The notes below the pieces were generated by a model that worked only from the letters and a program-made list of their open reading frames with translations, had not been told where the DNA came from and did not search any database. From Arthrobacter sp. QXT-31 (GTDB lineage Bacteria > Actinomycetota > Actinomycetes > Actinomycetales > Micrococcaceae): a stretch of 64,000 nucleotides of DNA. The stretch lies in contig NZ_CP019304.1 of NCBI RefSeq assembly GCF_001969265.1, forward strand, positions 2,170,001 to 2,234,000, in the 5' to 3' direction. Position 1 is the stretch's first letter, and each line of letters begins with the position of its first letter. A program made the position numbers and the translations under genes. This document shows positions 35,251-42,830 of the stretch, in pieces.

Positions 35251-37905
35251 ATGACGGATCGATCGGACATCGTGTGGAAACGGCGACGAGAGCAGTCACT
35301 CGCGCTGTTGCTGCTCTCCGGACTGCTCGCAGTCATAGGAGTAGTCGTAGCCAAATGGGAGGGGCCGAGTTGGGTTCTTTTGATTCTGGCCCTACTGGTC
35401 GCTGTGGGTGGAATCGGCGTAGCGAGCTGGAAAGAAATTCTTAAGCAGCGGGATGCACAGGAATGGGCTCTGGAAGCAGGCGTCTGGACAGTCAGTGCGG
35501 GGAAGACGCGAAAGAGACTGCCTACTGTCGGGGAGACCGAATTGCCGCGATTTGGTGTTCATCAGGCTTTGGAACAGATTCCTTACTTGTCCCGTGACGT
35601 CGAGAAGAGCATAGTTGAAATATTGCTCAGGGGTCGTCCGGTATTGATACTCGGTAATTCAATGTCGGGAAAGACCAGGACCGCCGCAGAAGTCTTGCGT
35701 CGGAACTATGCCGACCGATCGCTGATTATTCCTGATGTTCCAAATGGAATTCTTGACCTAATGAACGCAGGCGCCCTACCACGGAACTCGGTCATCTGGC
35801 TAGATGATCTAGACCGTTACATCGGGGATCCTAAAAACTTGCGAGCCAAGTCGCTGGAGATTTTTAGCTCCAATGGGAACGTGATTGTGGCGACCATGAG
35901 AGAGAAAACGTACGAGGGTTTCCGACCTACAGGTAACCTTCCCAGTACGCAGTGGGAGCTGCTGACTGAGTTCGACAGGGTTCGCATTGTCGATAACCTG
36001 GTCGAAAGGCAGCGCCTTGCGGATGAGAGCGGAAACTCCAAGATAAGCGCAGGAATATCAGCATACGGTCTAGGGGCGTACATTGGTGGCGGTCCACTTG
36101 CAGTGGACTCAATGGATTCTGCAGAAAACCTTCATCCCCGGGCATATGCACTGCTCCGCGCTGCAATCGATTGGCGTAGAAGCGGGATAGGTGAGTCCAT
36201 CCCGAGCGATATTGCTCAAGCTTTGATGCCGGCCTACCTCACAACCAGGGCATTGAATGATGAGCGCGAGGAGCTACAGGAGTCGATGAAATGGGTGACC
36301 AGCTGGGAAACCGGACGTGATGCCTTCAGGCTCCTCAGTCCCGTGGATGGAGGGTTGCGTCCGTTCGATTACCTCCTCGACCACGTCGCCTTCCGAGGGT
36401 TTGATGTCCCCGATGATACTTGGAACGCTATTGCTTCTGCGGATGCTCCAGTAGGCAACCTCAATACCGCGGGTATCGCAGCCCACAAAGTTGGTCAGTC
36501 TGAGGTTGCGGAAAAACTCTTTCGAAGGGGGGCAGCTCTCGGCGATGCGTGGGCCAAAAGCAACCTGGGAAGAGTCCTGGATCTTAGGGGCGAGTTGGAA
36601 GAAGCTGAAGCACTATATCGAGAAGCGGCGGCGCTCGGACATCCATCAGGCATTAACAACCTCGGTTGGATTCTGGATCGGCAGGGGAAGACCGGCGAAG
36701 CCGAACGTTTGTACCGTAAGGCCATCGCACTCGATAGTGCGGCCGCGATGAACAACTTGGGGAGGATTCTGCAGTCCCGGGGTGACGAAGCGGAAGCAGA
36801 ACGGCTGTTCCGCAAGGCAGCCGACGCCGGCGAGCCCTTCGCCATGAACAACTTGGGGAGAATTCTGCAGTCCCGGGGTGACGAAGCGGAAGCAGAACGG
36901 CTGTTCCGCAAGGCTGAGGGCGCCGGCGACCCAGCCGGAGCGAACAATCTGGGTTTGACGCTACTGAACCGGGGCGACGAAGCGGAGGCGGAGCGGCTGT
37001 TCCGCAAGGCTGAGGACGCCGGCGACCCAGCCGGAGCGAACAATCTGGGCAGACTTCTGCAGTCTCGAGGTGACGAGGCGGAGGCGGAGCGGCTGTTCCG
37101 CAAGGCAATCGACGGCGGAGATCCCTTCGCCATGAACAACTTGGGGAGGATTCTGCAGTCCCGGGGTGACGAAGCGGAAGCAGAACGGCTGTTCCGCAAG
37201 GCTGAGGGCGCCGGCGACCCAGCCGGAGCGAACAATCTGGGTTTGATGCTACTGAACCGGGGCGACGAAGCGGAGGCGGAGCGGCTGTTCCGCAAGGCTG
37301 AGGGCGCCGGCGACCCAGCCGGAGCGAACAATCTGGGCAGACTTCTGCAGTCTCGAGGTGACGAGGCGGAGGCGGAGCGGCTGTTCCGCAAGGCAATCGA
37401 CGGCGGAGATCCCTTCGCCATGAACAACTTGGGGAGGATTCTGCTGAACCGGGGTGACGAGGCGGAGGCGGAGCGGCTGTTCCATAAGGCTGAGGACGGC
37501 GGCGACCCGGCCGGAGCGAATAATCTGGGTTTGATTCTGCAGTCTCGGGGTGATGAAGCGGGGGCGGAGCGGCTGTTCCGTAAGGCTGAGGACGGCGGCG
37601 ACCCGGCCGGAGCGAATAATCTGGGTTTGATTCTGCAGTCTCGGGGTGACGAAGCGGAGGCGGAGCGGCTGTTCCGTAAGGCTGAGGACGGCGGCGACCC
37701 GGCCGGAGCGAATAATCTGGGTTTGATTCTGCAGTCTCGGGGTGACGAGGCGGAGGCGGAGCGGCTGTTCCGTAAAGCAGCCAACGCCGCCGATCCGGCC
37801 GCTCTAATGAACCTGGGTCGACTCCTCGAGCGGCGTGGTAACAAGGCAGAAGCCCGGATGTTCTTTGGGAAAGCCCAGGCGCAAAGTCACCAACGGTTTT
37901 ATTAG
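35251..37905 (+). CDS. Membrane-anchored P-loop NTPase with TPR/Sel1-like solenoid repeats (STAND-like)
   Basis: An 884-residue protein. Two membrane helices lie near residues 16-34 and 41-59. A P-loop NTPase domain (about 95-400) has Walker A GNSMSGKTRT (residues 135-144), an extended VIWLDDLDRYIG Walker B with acidic residues near 185-188, and VIVATMREKTYEGF as a sensor strand. Residues 431-878 are fourteen consecutive 32-residue repeats of the form GDPxGANNLGLILQSRGDEA + EAERLFRKAEDG, resembling TPR or Sel1 helices but shorter (34 and 36 residues in those families). NTPase plus solenoid is the plan of STAND signalling proteins, some of which sense phage proteins. Function here is unknown; a defence or stress role is inference. 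AT-richer than the flanking chromosome. Confidence 0.85.
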   Translation: MTDRSDIVWKRRREQSLALLLLSGLLAVIGVVVAKWEGPSWVLLILALLVAVGGIGVASWKEILKQRDAQEWALEAGVWTVSAGKTRKRLPTVGETELPRFGVHQALEQIPYLSRDVEKSIVEILLRGRPVLILGNSMSGKTRTAAEVLRRNYADRSLIIPDVPNGILDLMNAGALPRNSVIWLDDLDRYIGDPKNLRAKSLEIFSSNGNVIVATMREKTYEGFRPTGNLPSTQWELLTEFDRVRIVDNLVERQRLADESGNSKISAGISAYGLGAYIGGGPLAVDSMDSAENLHPRAYALLRAAIDWRRSGIGESIPSDIAQALMPAYLTTRALNDEREELQESMKWVTSWETGRDAFRLLSPVDGGLRPFDYLLDHVAFRGFDVPDDTWNAIASADAPVGNLNTAGIAAHKVGQSEVAEKLFRRGAALGDAWAKSNLGRVLDLRGELEEAEALYREAAALGHPSGINNLGWILDRQGKTGEAERLYRKAIALDSAAAMNNLGRILQSRGDEAEAERLFRKAADAGEPFAMNNLGRILQSRGDEAEAERLFRKAEGAGDPAGANNLGLTLLNRGDEAEAERLFRKAEDAGDPAGANNLGRLLQSRGDEAEAERLFRKAIDGGDPFAMNNLGRILQSRGDEAEAERLFRKAEGAGDPAGANNLGLMLLNRGDEAEAERLFRKAEGAGDPAGANNLGRLLQSRGDEAEAERLFRKAIDGGDPFAMNNLGRILLNRGDEAEAERLFHKAEDGGDPAGANNLGLILQSRGDEAGAERLFRKAEDGGDPAGANNLGLILQSRGDEAEAERLFRKAEDGGDPAGANNLGLILQSRGDEAEAERLFRKAANAADPAALMNLGRLLERRGNKAEARMFFGKAQAQSHQRFY
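36541..37884 (+). repeat. Fourteen tandem 96-bp coding repeats with a 288-bp higher-order period
   Basis: The C-terminal half of the NTPase gene is a tandem array with a 96-base unit. From about 36841 three consecutive units repeat together as a 288-base block (36841-37128 and 37129-37416) with only scattered differences; the last units (from about 37513) are nearly identical single copies. This points to recent expansion or gene conversion. Copy number is easily miscounted by short-read assembly. Confidence 0.9.
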
Positions 37906-38339
37906 TCCTAGATGCCCATGATGATCAGGCCCTTGGAGGCGTAGCGGCTCATTGGTCCCGGCCGCCCGGCCAGCGCCCAGTGGGTCTACGGAACTGGGGG
38001 CGGGGCTGCCAGGGCTGCATAAAGTTACTCATGCAACTATCCCTGCTCACTTTACATGATCGCAATTATCGGCGTCCGACTCGCACACTCGTTAGACGCA
38101 AAAATTTCGTAGCTAATAGCAGGCAATTTTGTCGTTCGTAGGCAGTTCGAAAGCTTGCTGCCTTGCCAGCCATGCGACACTCTTGGCATAGATGCTTCTC
38201 ATGGCCACTGAAGGCGTCAAGCTAACTCAGTGGAGCGAACACAACAGCGAACCCGTCGCCGAGGCCGGCAGTGATTGAATATGACGTATTGGTTTCCGAT
38301 GGGTCAGATGGCCTCGTAAGCAGGGACGGAAGATGACGA
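37906..38339. other. Intergenic region between NTPase and HNH genes
   Basis: About 430 bases without a clear gene. The left 120 bases are GC-rich and contain two tiny minus-strand frames (separate entry). The rest is AT-rich and probably contains the promoter of the HNH gene. A 28-codon plus-strand frame from 38190 was considered but is unsupported. Confidence 0.5.
37908..38032 (-). pseudogene. Truncated remnant of a two-ORF unit
   Basis: On the minus strand a 27-codon frame (38032 to 37949, beginning MSNFMQPWQPRPQ) overlaps by ATGA a second frame starting at 37952 that reads MSRYASKGLIIMGI and then stops at 37908, 3 bases from the NTPase stop codon. The coupled layout, GC-rich codons and hydrophobic beginning look like the start of an operon whose second gene (a membrane protein) was cut when the island inserted. 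Evidence is slight. Confidence 0.3.
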
Positions 38340-39176
38340 ATGACTGAAATGTCTCAGGATGGGAAAAGCGGGCCCAGGCCGTGCCTGCTGTGCGGAAGTC
38401 CTAATGAGCCGAGCGTCGAACACATCATTCCTCAGGCGCTCTGGAAGCGCTTTGGCCTCGACCCGGATCACGATGAACTCGCGCGTTTCCGGACCGATCT
38501 CTGCATCACACACAACCAAGCCACCAGCGTTCTCCATCAACGAACCGAGATGATGGACCTCATCGAGACAGGCTCTCCCGTCACGAAAAAGACCCTGCAG
38601 CATCTCGGTGACTGGATCGTTTGGATCACGCTGTTGCTTAGCCTTGCGCGCGGCAGAGGCGTTCTAGGTGTAGAGGCCAGTCGACAACTGCTCCTTCGCC
38701 GCTTCGACAAGCTCCATGCCGGTACACCGAAAGGTGTCCGCGTGTACGCTGCGCTTGTCGACGACTCGGTCGAGCCTACGGAATCAGAAACCACTCCCTT
38801 CGTTCTTGCTCTGAAGGGCGATTCTAGGGTCCTGCTCGATGAGAAGGGCGCGCCCATCGGGTTCAGTGTCCGTGAGGGGCCGATCAACGCTTCAGAATCA
38901 ATTAGGCTCGGCCGCGTAGTGTTGCTCGTCGTCGGCTCCACCTACAGCTCTGGAGATGACCATGAGCAGCGTATAGACCAAGCCGTTGCTCGAGTCGGAC
39001 TGCAGCGAATCTTTCCGCCTGAGAAAGCCCTCCCGAAAATGGAACCCACTCCGATCGACATGACCGACGTCAGCCAGCTGTTTACCGTGATACCAGATGG
39101 AGCGGACAACTCATTGATGCCTGAGGCGCTGCGTGCATTTGCTACGTGGGACGACCCAGGGGGCATCGTCCATTGA
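38340..39176 (+). CDS. HNH-endonuclease-like protein
   Basis: A 278-residue protein. The N-terminus carries an HNH-type zinc signature: CLLCGSPNEPSVEHIIPQAL (CxxC followed by EHIIP, with the catalytic-type histidine) and, about 40 residues later, DLCITHNQATS. The rest is not recognised. Proteins with a lone N-terminal HNH of this type are frequent in mobile and defence regions and probably cut nucleic acid, but no target is known. It lies 434 bases downstream of the repeat NTPase in the same direction, so functional linkage is possible but not shown. Confidence 0.75.
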   Translation: MTEMSQDGKSGPRPCLLCGSPNEPSVEHIIPQALWKRFGLDPDHDELARFRTDLCITHNQATSVLHQRTEMMDLIETGSPVTKKTLQHLGDWIVWITLLLSLARGRGVLGVEASRQLLLRRFDKLHAGTPKGVRVYAALVDDSVEPTESETTPFVLALKGDSRVLLDEKGAPIGFSVREGPINASESIRLGRVVLLVVGSTYSSGDDHEQRIDQAVARVGLQRIFPPEKALPKMEPTPIDMTDVSQLFTVIPDGADNSLMPEALRAFATWDDPGGIVH

Positions 39177-39506
39177 TTCGGCACGTCAACGTGGGTTGAC
39201 ACAATTCTGGGCTTTCGGTCTGAGTTGACACTAGACGAGGGAATCGAATTTCAGGTTTGCGACTTTGAGCAGGCCGACAACCCCTCAGATGGCGGCCGGT
39301 TGCTGGGTCGATGCTGGAGGACTAGCCAGGGTCTCCCATATGGTGCGCCGCCCGCAGGGAAGTGACTCCCGGGCCACACTCGCTGAAGAGGGGTTGTCCT
39401 ACCGCCTAGCCGCATAGGCAACGTTGATGCGGCATGCTTCCGGTCGTTCGCCCGGACCAACGTGGCCGCATGTTCTTGAGTCCGTGAGATTCCGGGCCCT
39501 TCGCAT
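39177..39506. other. Intergenic region between HNH gene and ISL3 remnant
   Basis: About 330 bases with no supported gene. Two TTGACA-like hexamers (near 39197 and 39224) are present without clear -10 partners. The GC-rich part from 39290 may be transposon-derived, but no inverted repeat or protein similarity was recognised. Confidence 0.4.
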
Positions 39507-40861
39507 TTAGGCATGGTTTGTCTGTTTGGTTCGGTAGGGGCGGTGGCCGCCGGCAGCGAGTAGGCATCTGAGCCTGTAGTTGGTGAAGTTGCGGAAGCCG
39601 CGGGCGATTCTGCGGGTGGTTTCGATGACGCCATTGATCGCTTTGGTGGGGCCGTTCGAGGCGCGGAAGGTGTCGAAGTAGGCCAGGATCGCTGTCTTCC
39701 ATTGCTTGAGGGTGCGGCCGAGCCGGGCGATCTCGGGGATCGGCAGGCCGAGAATGAACAGATGACTTCGTTGACGAGTTCCCTGCCCCGGGCCGGGCTC
39801 GCATGGTAGAGGTGGCGGAGCTTCTGGTAGCACTGCCAGGCCAGGGTGACCTCGTGGTCCGGGTCCCCGAGAGCGAGCTTGGCGTCGAGCCGGGCGGATT
39901 TGTTTGTCGGTGAGGTGTTCGGCGCCGATCTGCAGGGTCCGGCGGATGCCGCAAGAGCGGATCGCCCTTGCGGCCGCGGTGCCCGAGAGTATCCTGCTGG
40001 ACCCGGCGGCGGACCTCATCGACCATGGCTGACCCGAGTTTCACGACGTGGAACGCATCTAGAACGGTGATGGCTTCGGGCAGTTCATCGCGGATCGCGT
40101 TGGCGTAGCCGCGGAAGGGATCCAGCGCCGCGGTCTTGATGCCGGCGGTGAATTCCTCGCCGCGGTCTTGATGCCGGCGGTGAATTCCTCGCCGCGGTCT
40201 TTGAGCCAGTCGGCGTAGGCCTTCCCGGACCGGCCCGGAACAAGGTCCAGCAACCTCGCATGCACCACACCGTGGGCGTCGCGGGTGTGATCGACGATCC
40301 CGGTGACCATGCCAGAGCCGGGCGGGCTGGTATGGGACCAGACATGCTCATCGACGCCAAGCGCGTCCACTCCTGTCAGCCTCCCGGCCGTGGCGATCCG
40401 CCGGGCGGCCTCGCCTTGATGGCGTCCCAGGCCGTGTGCCAGGAGACGCCGAGCTGGTGGGCCAGGGCGGAGACCGAGGTGTCGAATCGCTGCAGCCCGT
40501 CGGTCGCCCACGTCACGGCCCTGGCAGTGAGTTTCGCCCGGGGCCCGGCCGACTCGTGCTCTTCGGTGAACGTGGTTCTCGGGCAGCCGGGGTCCGGGCA
40601 GCGCCAGACACGCTTGGCCCACAGCAGCCGCACCGGACGGCCGAAACACGGGGTGTCATGAAGCCGAACCGGCCGGCGGCCGTGCCCGATCGCGACGACG
40701 CCGCAGTCGGGACAGCCGCTGACAGTTTCGGCTGTCTCTACGTGCAGAACCAGGCCGGTCCCGGCCGCGGTGACGGAGCAGACGTGGATACCTTCGACAC
40801 CAAGAAGCGCGTCGGCCCGCTCGCACCAGCGACCGCCCGGGCAGGAAGTAGCATTGGGCAT
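39507..40861 (-). pseudogene. ISL3-family transposase, decayed
   Basis: From ATG 40861 the frame encodes the ISL3 N-terminal zinc-finger region (CPDCGVVAIGHGRR, RVWRCPDPGCPRTTFTEEH) and helix-turn-helix (ALAHQLGVSWHTAWDAIK), then shifts frame near 40415. The middle of the DDE domain (GVDEHVWSHTSPPGSGMVTG) is in a second frame. A 32-base tandem duplication near 40131-40194 shifts it again, and the C-terminus (IARGFRNFTNYRLRCLLAAG) ends at 39507 in yet another frame. At least three frameshifts make it inactive. Confidence 0.85.
40131..40194. repeat. 32-bp tandem duplication inside the ISL3 transposase
   Basis: The 32-base unit beginning CGGTCTTGATGCC is present twice in a row (40131-40162, 40163-40194) and begins a third time. 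Because 32 is not a multiple of three it breaks the transposase frame. Confidence 0.85.
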
Positions 40862-40918
40862 ATCAGGGTCTCTTTTTATTTGGAAGCTTGGTCGCTACCA
40901 ATTCAAAGAGGCCCTGAC
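40862..40918. repeat. Imperfect inverted repeat at the right end of the ISL3 remnant
   Basis: TCAGGGTCTCTTT (40862-40874) and AAAGAGGCCCTGA (40906-40918) pair with one mismatch. The outer arm is probably the right terminal repeat of the ISL3 element; a weakly similar GGGCCCTTCGCATTTAGG lies at the left end near 39496. The stretch on to 41096 contains no gene. Confidence 0.5.
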
Positions 40919-41096
40919 CTCTCTCCTCCTGCACCACGCCGCAGCGGCATCAGAACACACTCCCGACCTTGGCGTCAGTCGGCCCTAGCCACGCTCATCT
41001 GCGAAGGGCCAGATTCCGGGGTGCGGGCCGCTGTATCGTTACCGCTTGGGCCCCGCCTGTATCGCGGATTATGGTCACATGCTCATCACTTGACCC

Positions 41097-41798
41097 TTAC
41101 CACTTGCGCAACGGCGCCAGACGGTCCTCGGCTTCCTCAACGGACGATTCAACGATGTACCCATGGTGGCGTAGCACGGACGCGGCTTCCTCAGGGGCGT
41201 CCCGGACGGCCGATCTAAGCTGGATGCGACGCCACTTCTCCCGTCCCGCTTCAACCACAGCTCGCCAGTTGTCCTTGGAATCAATCCCGCACTCTTCGAT
41301 GAGAAATTGGATGACATCCTCCAAGCATGGGCGGAATCTTTCGCCACCCAGCGGAAAGTGGAGCGAACTGAAATCGTGCGGACGGCTGACAGTCCTCCCA
41401 GGAAGCGCATAAGCATGGCCAAGCAAATGACTCATCGCACCACGCTCGGCATGTATCTGCCAATGGGAGATGGGTGCTCCCCTCATCGCTGCGTCGTACT
41501 CGAGTCGGATTAGCGGTGTCCTATCGATTTTTGACCAGACAGTAACTTTTGATCCTGTGGTCTTCAGGTACTTCCCGGCTCGATCCAACTCCTGGTCCAT
41601 CGAGCATCCGAGATATGCCACCGTCTTGCCAGCTACTGTGAGGGGCATCTTCGCTTCCTCAAGCCTGACGACGAACTTGTTTCCAGAGGGCGCCTTGTAT
41701 GACGCAACTAGACGGTCCCCAGGAAGGGAACCGTCTAGCGTTTCTTGGATTTCTGAGGCGAACAGTGCCGAACGCTGCTCAAGCGTTAAATCAGTCAA
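41097..41798 (-). CDS. Uncharacterised protein, second gene of a small two-gene module
   Basis: A 233-residue soluble protein of no named family. The likely start is TTG 41798, which overlaps the end of the upstream small gene by 8 bases; the GTG at 41873 lies in sequence that encodes the small gene in another frame. Conserved-looking blocks are TPLIRLEYDAAMRGAPISHW, IHAERGAMSHLL, LHFPLGGERFRPCLEDVIQF and AGREKWRRIQLRSAVRD. Similar actinobacterial proteins, recalled only as hypothetical, share these blocks. A short helical partner plus a larger coupled protein resembles toxin-antitoxin or defence modules, but there is no functional evidence. Its own upstream partner is disrupted by the IS21 element. 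Confidence 0.72.
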   Translation of the reverse strand: MTDLTLEQRSALFASEIQETLDGSLPGDRLVASYKAPSGNKFVVRLEEAKMPLTVAGKTVAYLGCSMDQELDRAGKYLKTTGSKVTVWSKIDRTPLIRLEYDAAMRGAPISHWQIHAERGAMSHLLGHAYALPGRTVSRPHDFSSLHFPLGGERFRPCLEDVIQFLIEECGIDSKDNWRAVVEAGREKWRRIQLRSAVRDAPEEAASVLRHHGYIVESSVEEAEDRLAPLRKW

Positions 41799-41894
41799 CT
41801 GACCATGGTGCGCGTTCGTCCAACAGGAAGTAAATTTCCTCCAGCCGATCCTTAGCTTCCCACTCGGCCCCACTCAGGGTATTCGTCCGAACAG
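41791..41894 (-). pseudogene. C-terminal half of the small gene split by IS21
   Basis: In frame this encodes about 33 residues (RTNTLSGAEWEAKDRLEE and on to RAPWSVD), ending at TGA 41791. It has no start of its own. Together with 44614-44716 and after removal of the IS21 element and one GAACAG target copy, it restores a 66-codon gene. Confidence 0.85.
41889..41894. repeat. IS21 target-site duplication, left copy (GAACAG)
   Basis: GAACAG directly abuts the left end (TGTCAACGG) of the element at 41895. The same six bases abut the right end at 44614-44619. Confidence 0.88.
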
Positions 41895-41973
41895 TGTCAA
41901 CGGCAGCCTAGAAATGACCGGTGGCGGCATGTTGGTTTGCCCGTTGGCGGCAGGTGATTGACCGGTGGCGGCA
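41895..41973. repeat. IS21 left end with three transposase-binding-type repeats
   Basis: The terminal TGT is followed by 15-base repeats at 41915-41929, 41938-41952 and 41959-41973 (consensus TGACCGGTGGCGGCA), spaced 23 and 21 bases. Confidence 0.82.
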
Positions 41974-42041
41974 AGTATTTTTGGACAGCGTCAGGTGCCC
42001 CGGGCGTGCCGGGTTGGTGGGGGCGCCTGACCGGTTTTGGG

Positions 42042-42830
42042 TTAGTTCATGGGGCGGGTTCCTTTCCCGTTTTGGGCTTGCATGAGCCGGACGGACTCGC
42101 CGCTGGTTTGGCAGAGGTGGGCGTGGTGCATGAGCCGGTCCACGGTTGCGGTGGCGATGGTTTTGGGCATGAGCTCGTCGAATCCGGAGGGGTGGATGTT
42201 CGAGCTGATCGCCAGGGAGCGTTTCTCGTAGGAGGCCTCGACGACGCGGTAGAAGCCCTCGGCGGCGTCGGCAGAAACCGGCAAGAGGCCTATGTCGTCA
42301 ATGCAGATCAGGTCGACGTTGGTGGCCCGGGTGATGGCTTTGTTGACGCTGTCATCGATGCGGTGCCGGCGGACAAGGGCGCCGAGGTCTTCCATGCTGA
42401 GCCAGGACACGGACATGCCTTGGTCGATGGCTTGCTGGCCGAGCGCTTCCAGGAGCAGGGTCTTGCCGGTGCCGGAGGGCCCGCAGGCAATCAGGTTTTC
42501 ACGCCGCCGGACCCATTCCAGGGTCCGCAGAAACGATGTTGTTGCCGGCGGGAGGGTGGAGAGGGCTTCGTCCCAGACGTCGAAGGTCTTCCCGGTGGGG
42601 AAGCCGGCGCGTTTGCGGCGGGTGGCGAGCATCGAGGCGTTCCGGCCGGTGGCTTCGGCTTCGAGCAGGACGCGCACGACTTCGGTGGGGTCCCAGCGTT
42701 GGGCTTTCGCGGTGGCCAGGACGTCGGCGACGACAGCGCGGGCGTGCGGCATCCGGGTGGTGCGCATCAGCGCGATCACGTTCTCTACGGACGTGTCGGC
42801 CAGGGGCGGGGTCATGGTGTTAGTGCTCAT
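42042..42830 (-). CDS. istB: IS21-family helper ATPase IstB
   Basis: A 262-residue AAA+ ATPase needed with IstA for transposition. Walker A is GPSGTGKTLLLEAL and Walker B is LICIDDIGLLP. An N-terminal helical region (VIALMRTTRMPHARAVVADV) precedes it. ATG 42830 has GAAGGAG just upstream and overlaps the end of istA by 11 bases, the usual coupling. Length and motifs are complete, with no frameshift. Confidence 0.93.
   Translation of the reverse strand: MSTNTMTPPLADTSVENVIALMRTTRMPHARAVVADVLATAKAQRWDPTEVVRVLLEAEATGRNASMLATRRKRAGFPTGKTFDVWDEALSTLPPATTSFLRTLEWVRRRENLIACGPSGTGKTLLLEALGQQAIDQGMSVSWLSMEDLGALVRRHRIDDSVNKAITRATNVDLICIDDIGLLPVSADAAEGFYRVVEASYEKRSLAISSNIHPSGFDELMPKTIATATVDRLMHHAHLCQTSGESVRLMQAQNGKGTRPMN

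Noticed and set aside
36495..37844. 449-codon minus-strand frame made of repeated SPRDCRIKPRLF units
   Set aside because: It is the antisense shadow of the 96-bp repeats; the plus strand has the NTPase domains and repeat consensus in frame.
36541..37884. Repeat array considered as CRISPR-like
   Set aside because: The unit is 96 bases, fully coding and without unique spacers; it encodes protein repeats.
38190..38276. 28-codon frame (MLLMATEGVKLTQW…) before the HNH gene
   Set aside because: Codon use is plausible, but there is no clear ribosome site and the peptide is too short to support.
41799..41873. GTG 41873 as start of the 233-aa gene
   Set aside because: This stretch encodes the end of the split small gene in another frame (EWEAKDRLEEIYFLL), which is clearly the real coding frame there.
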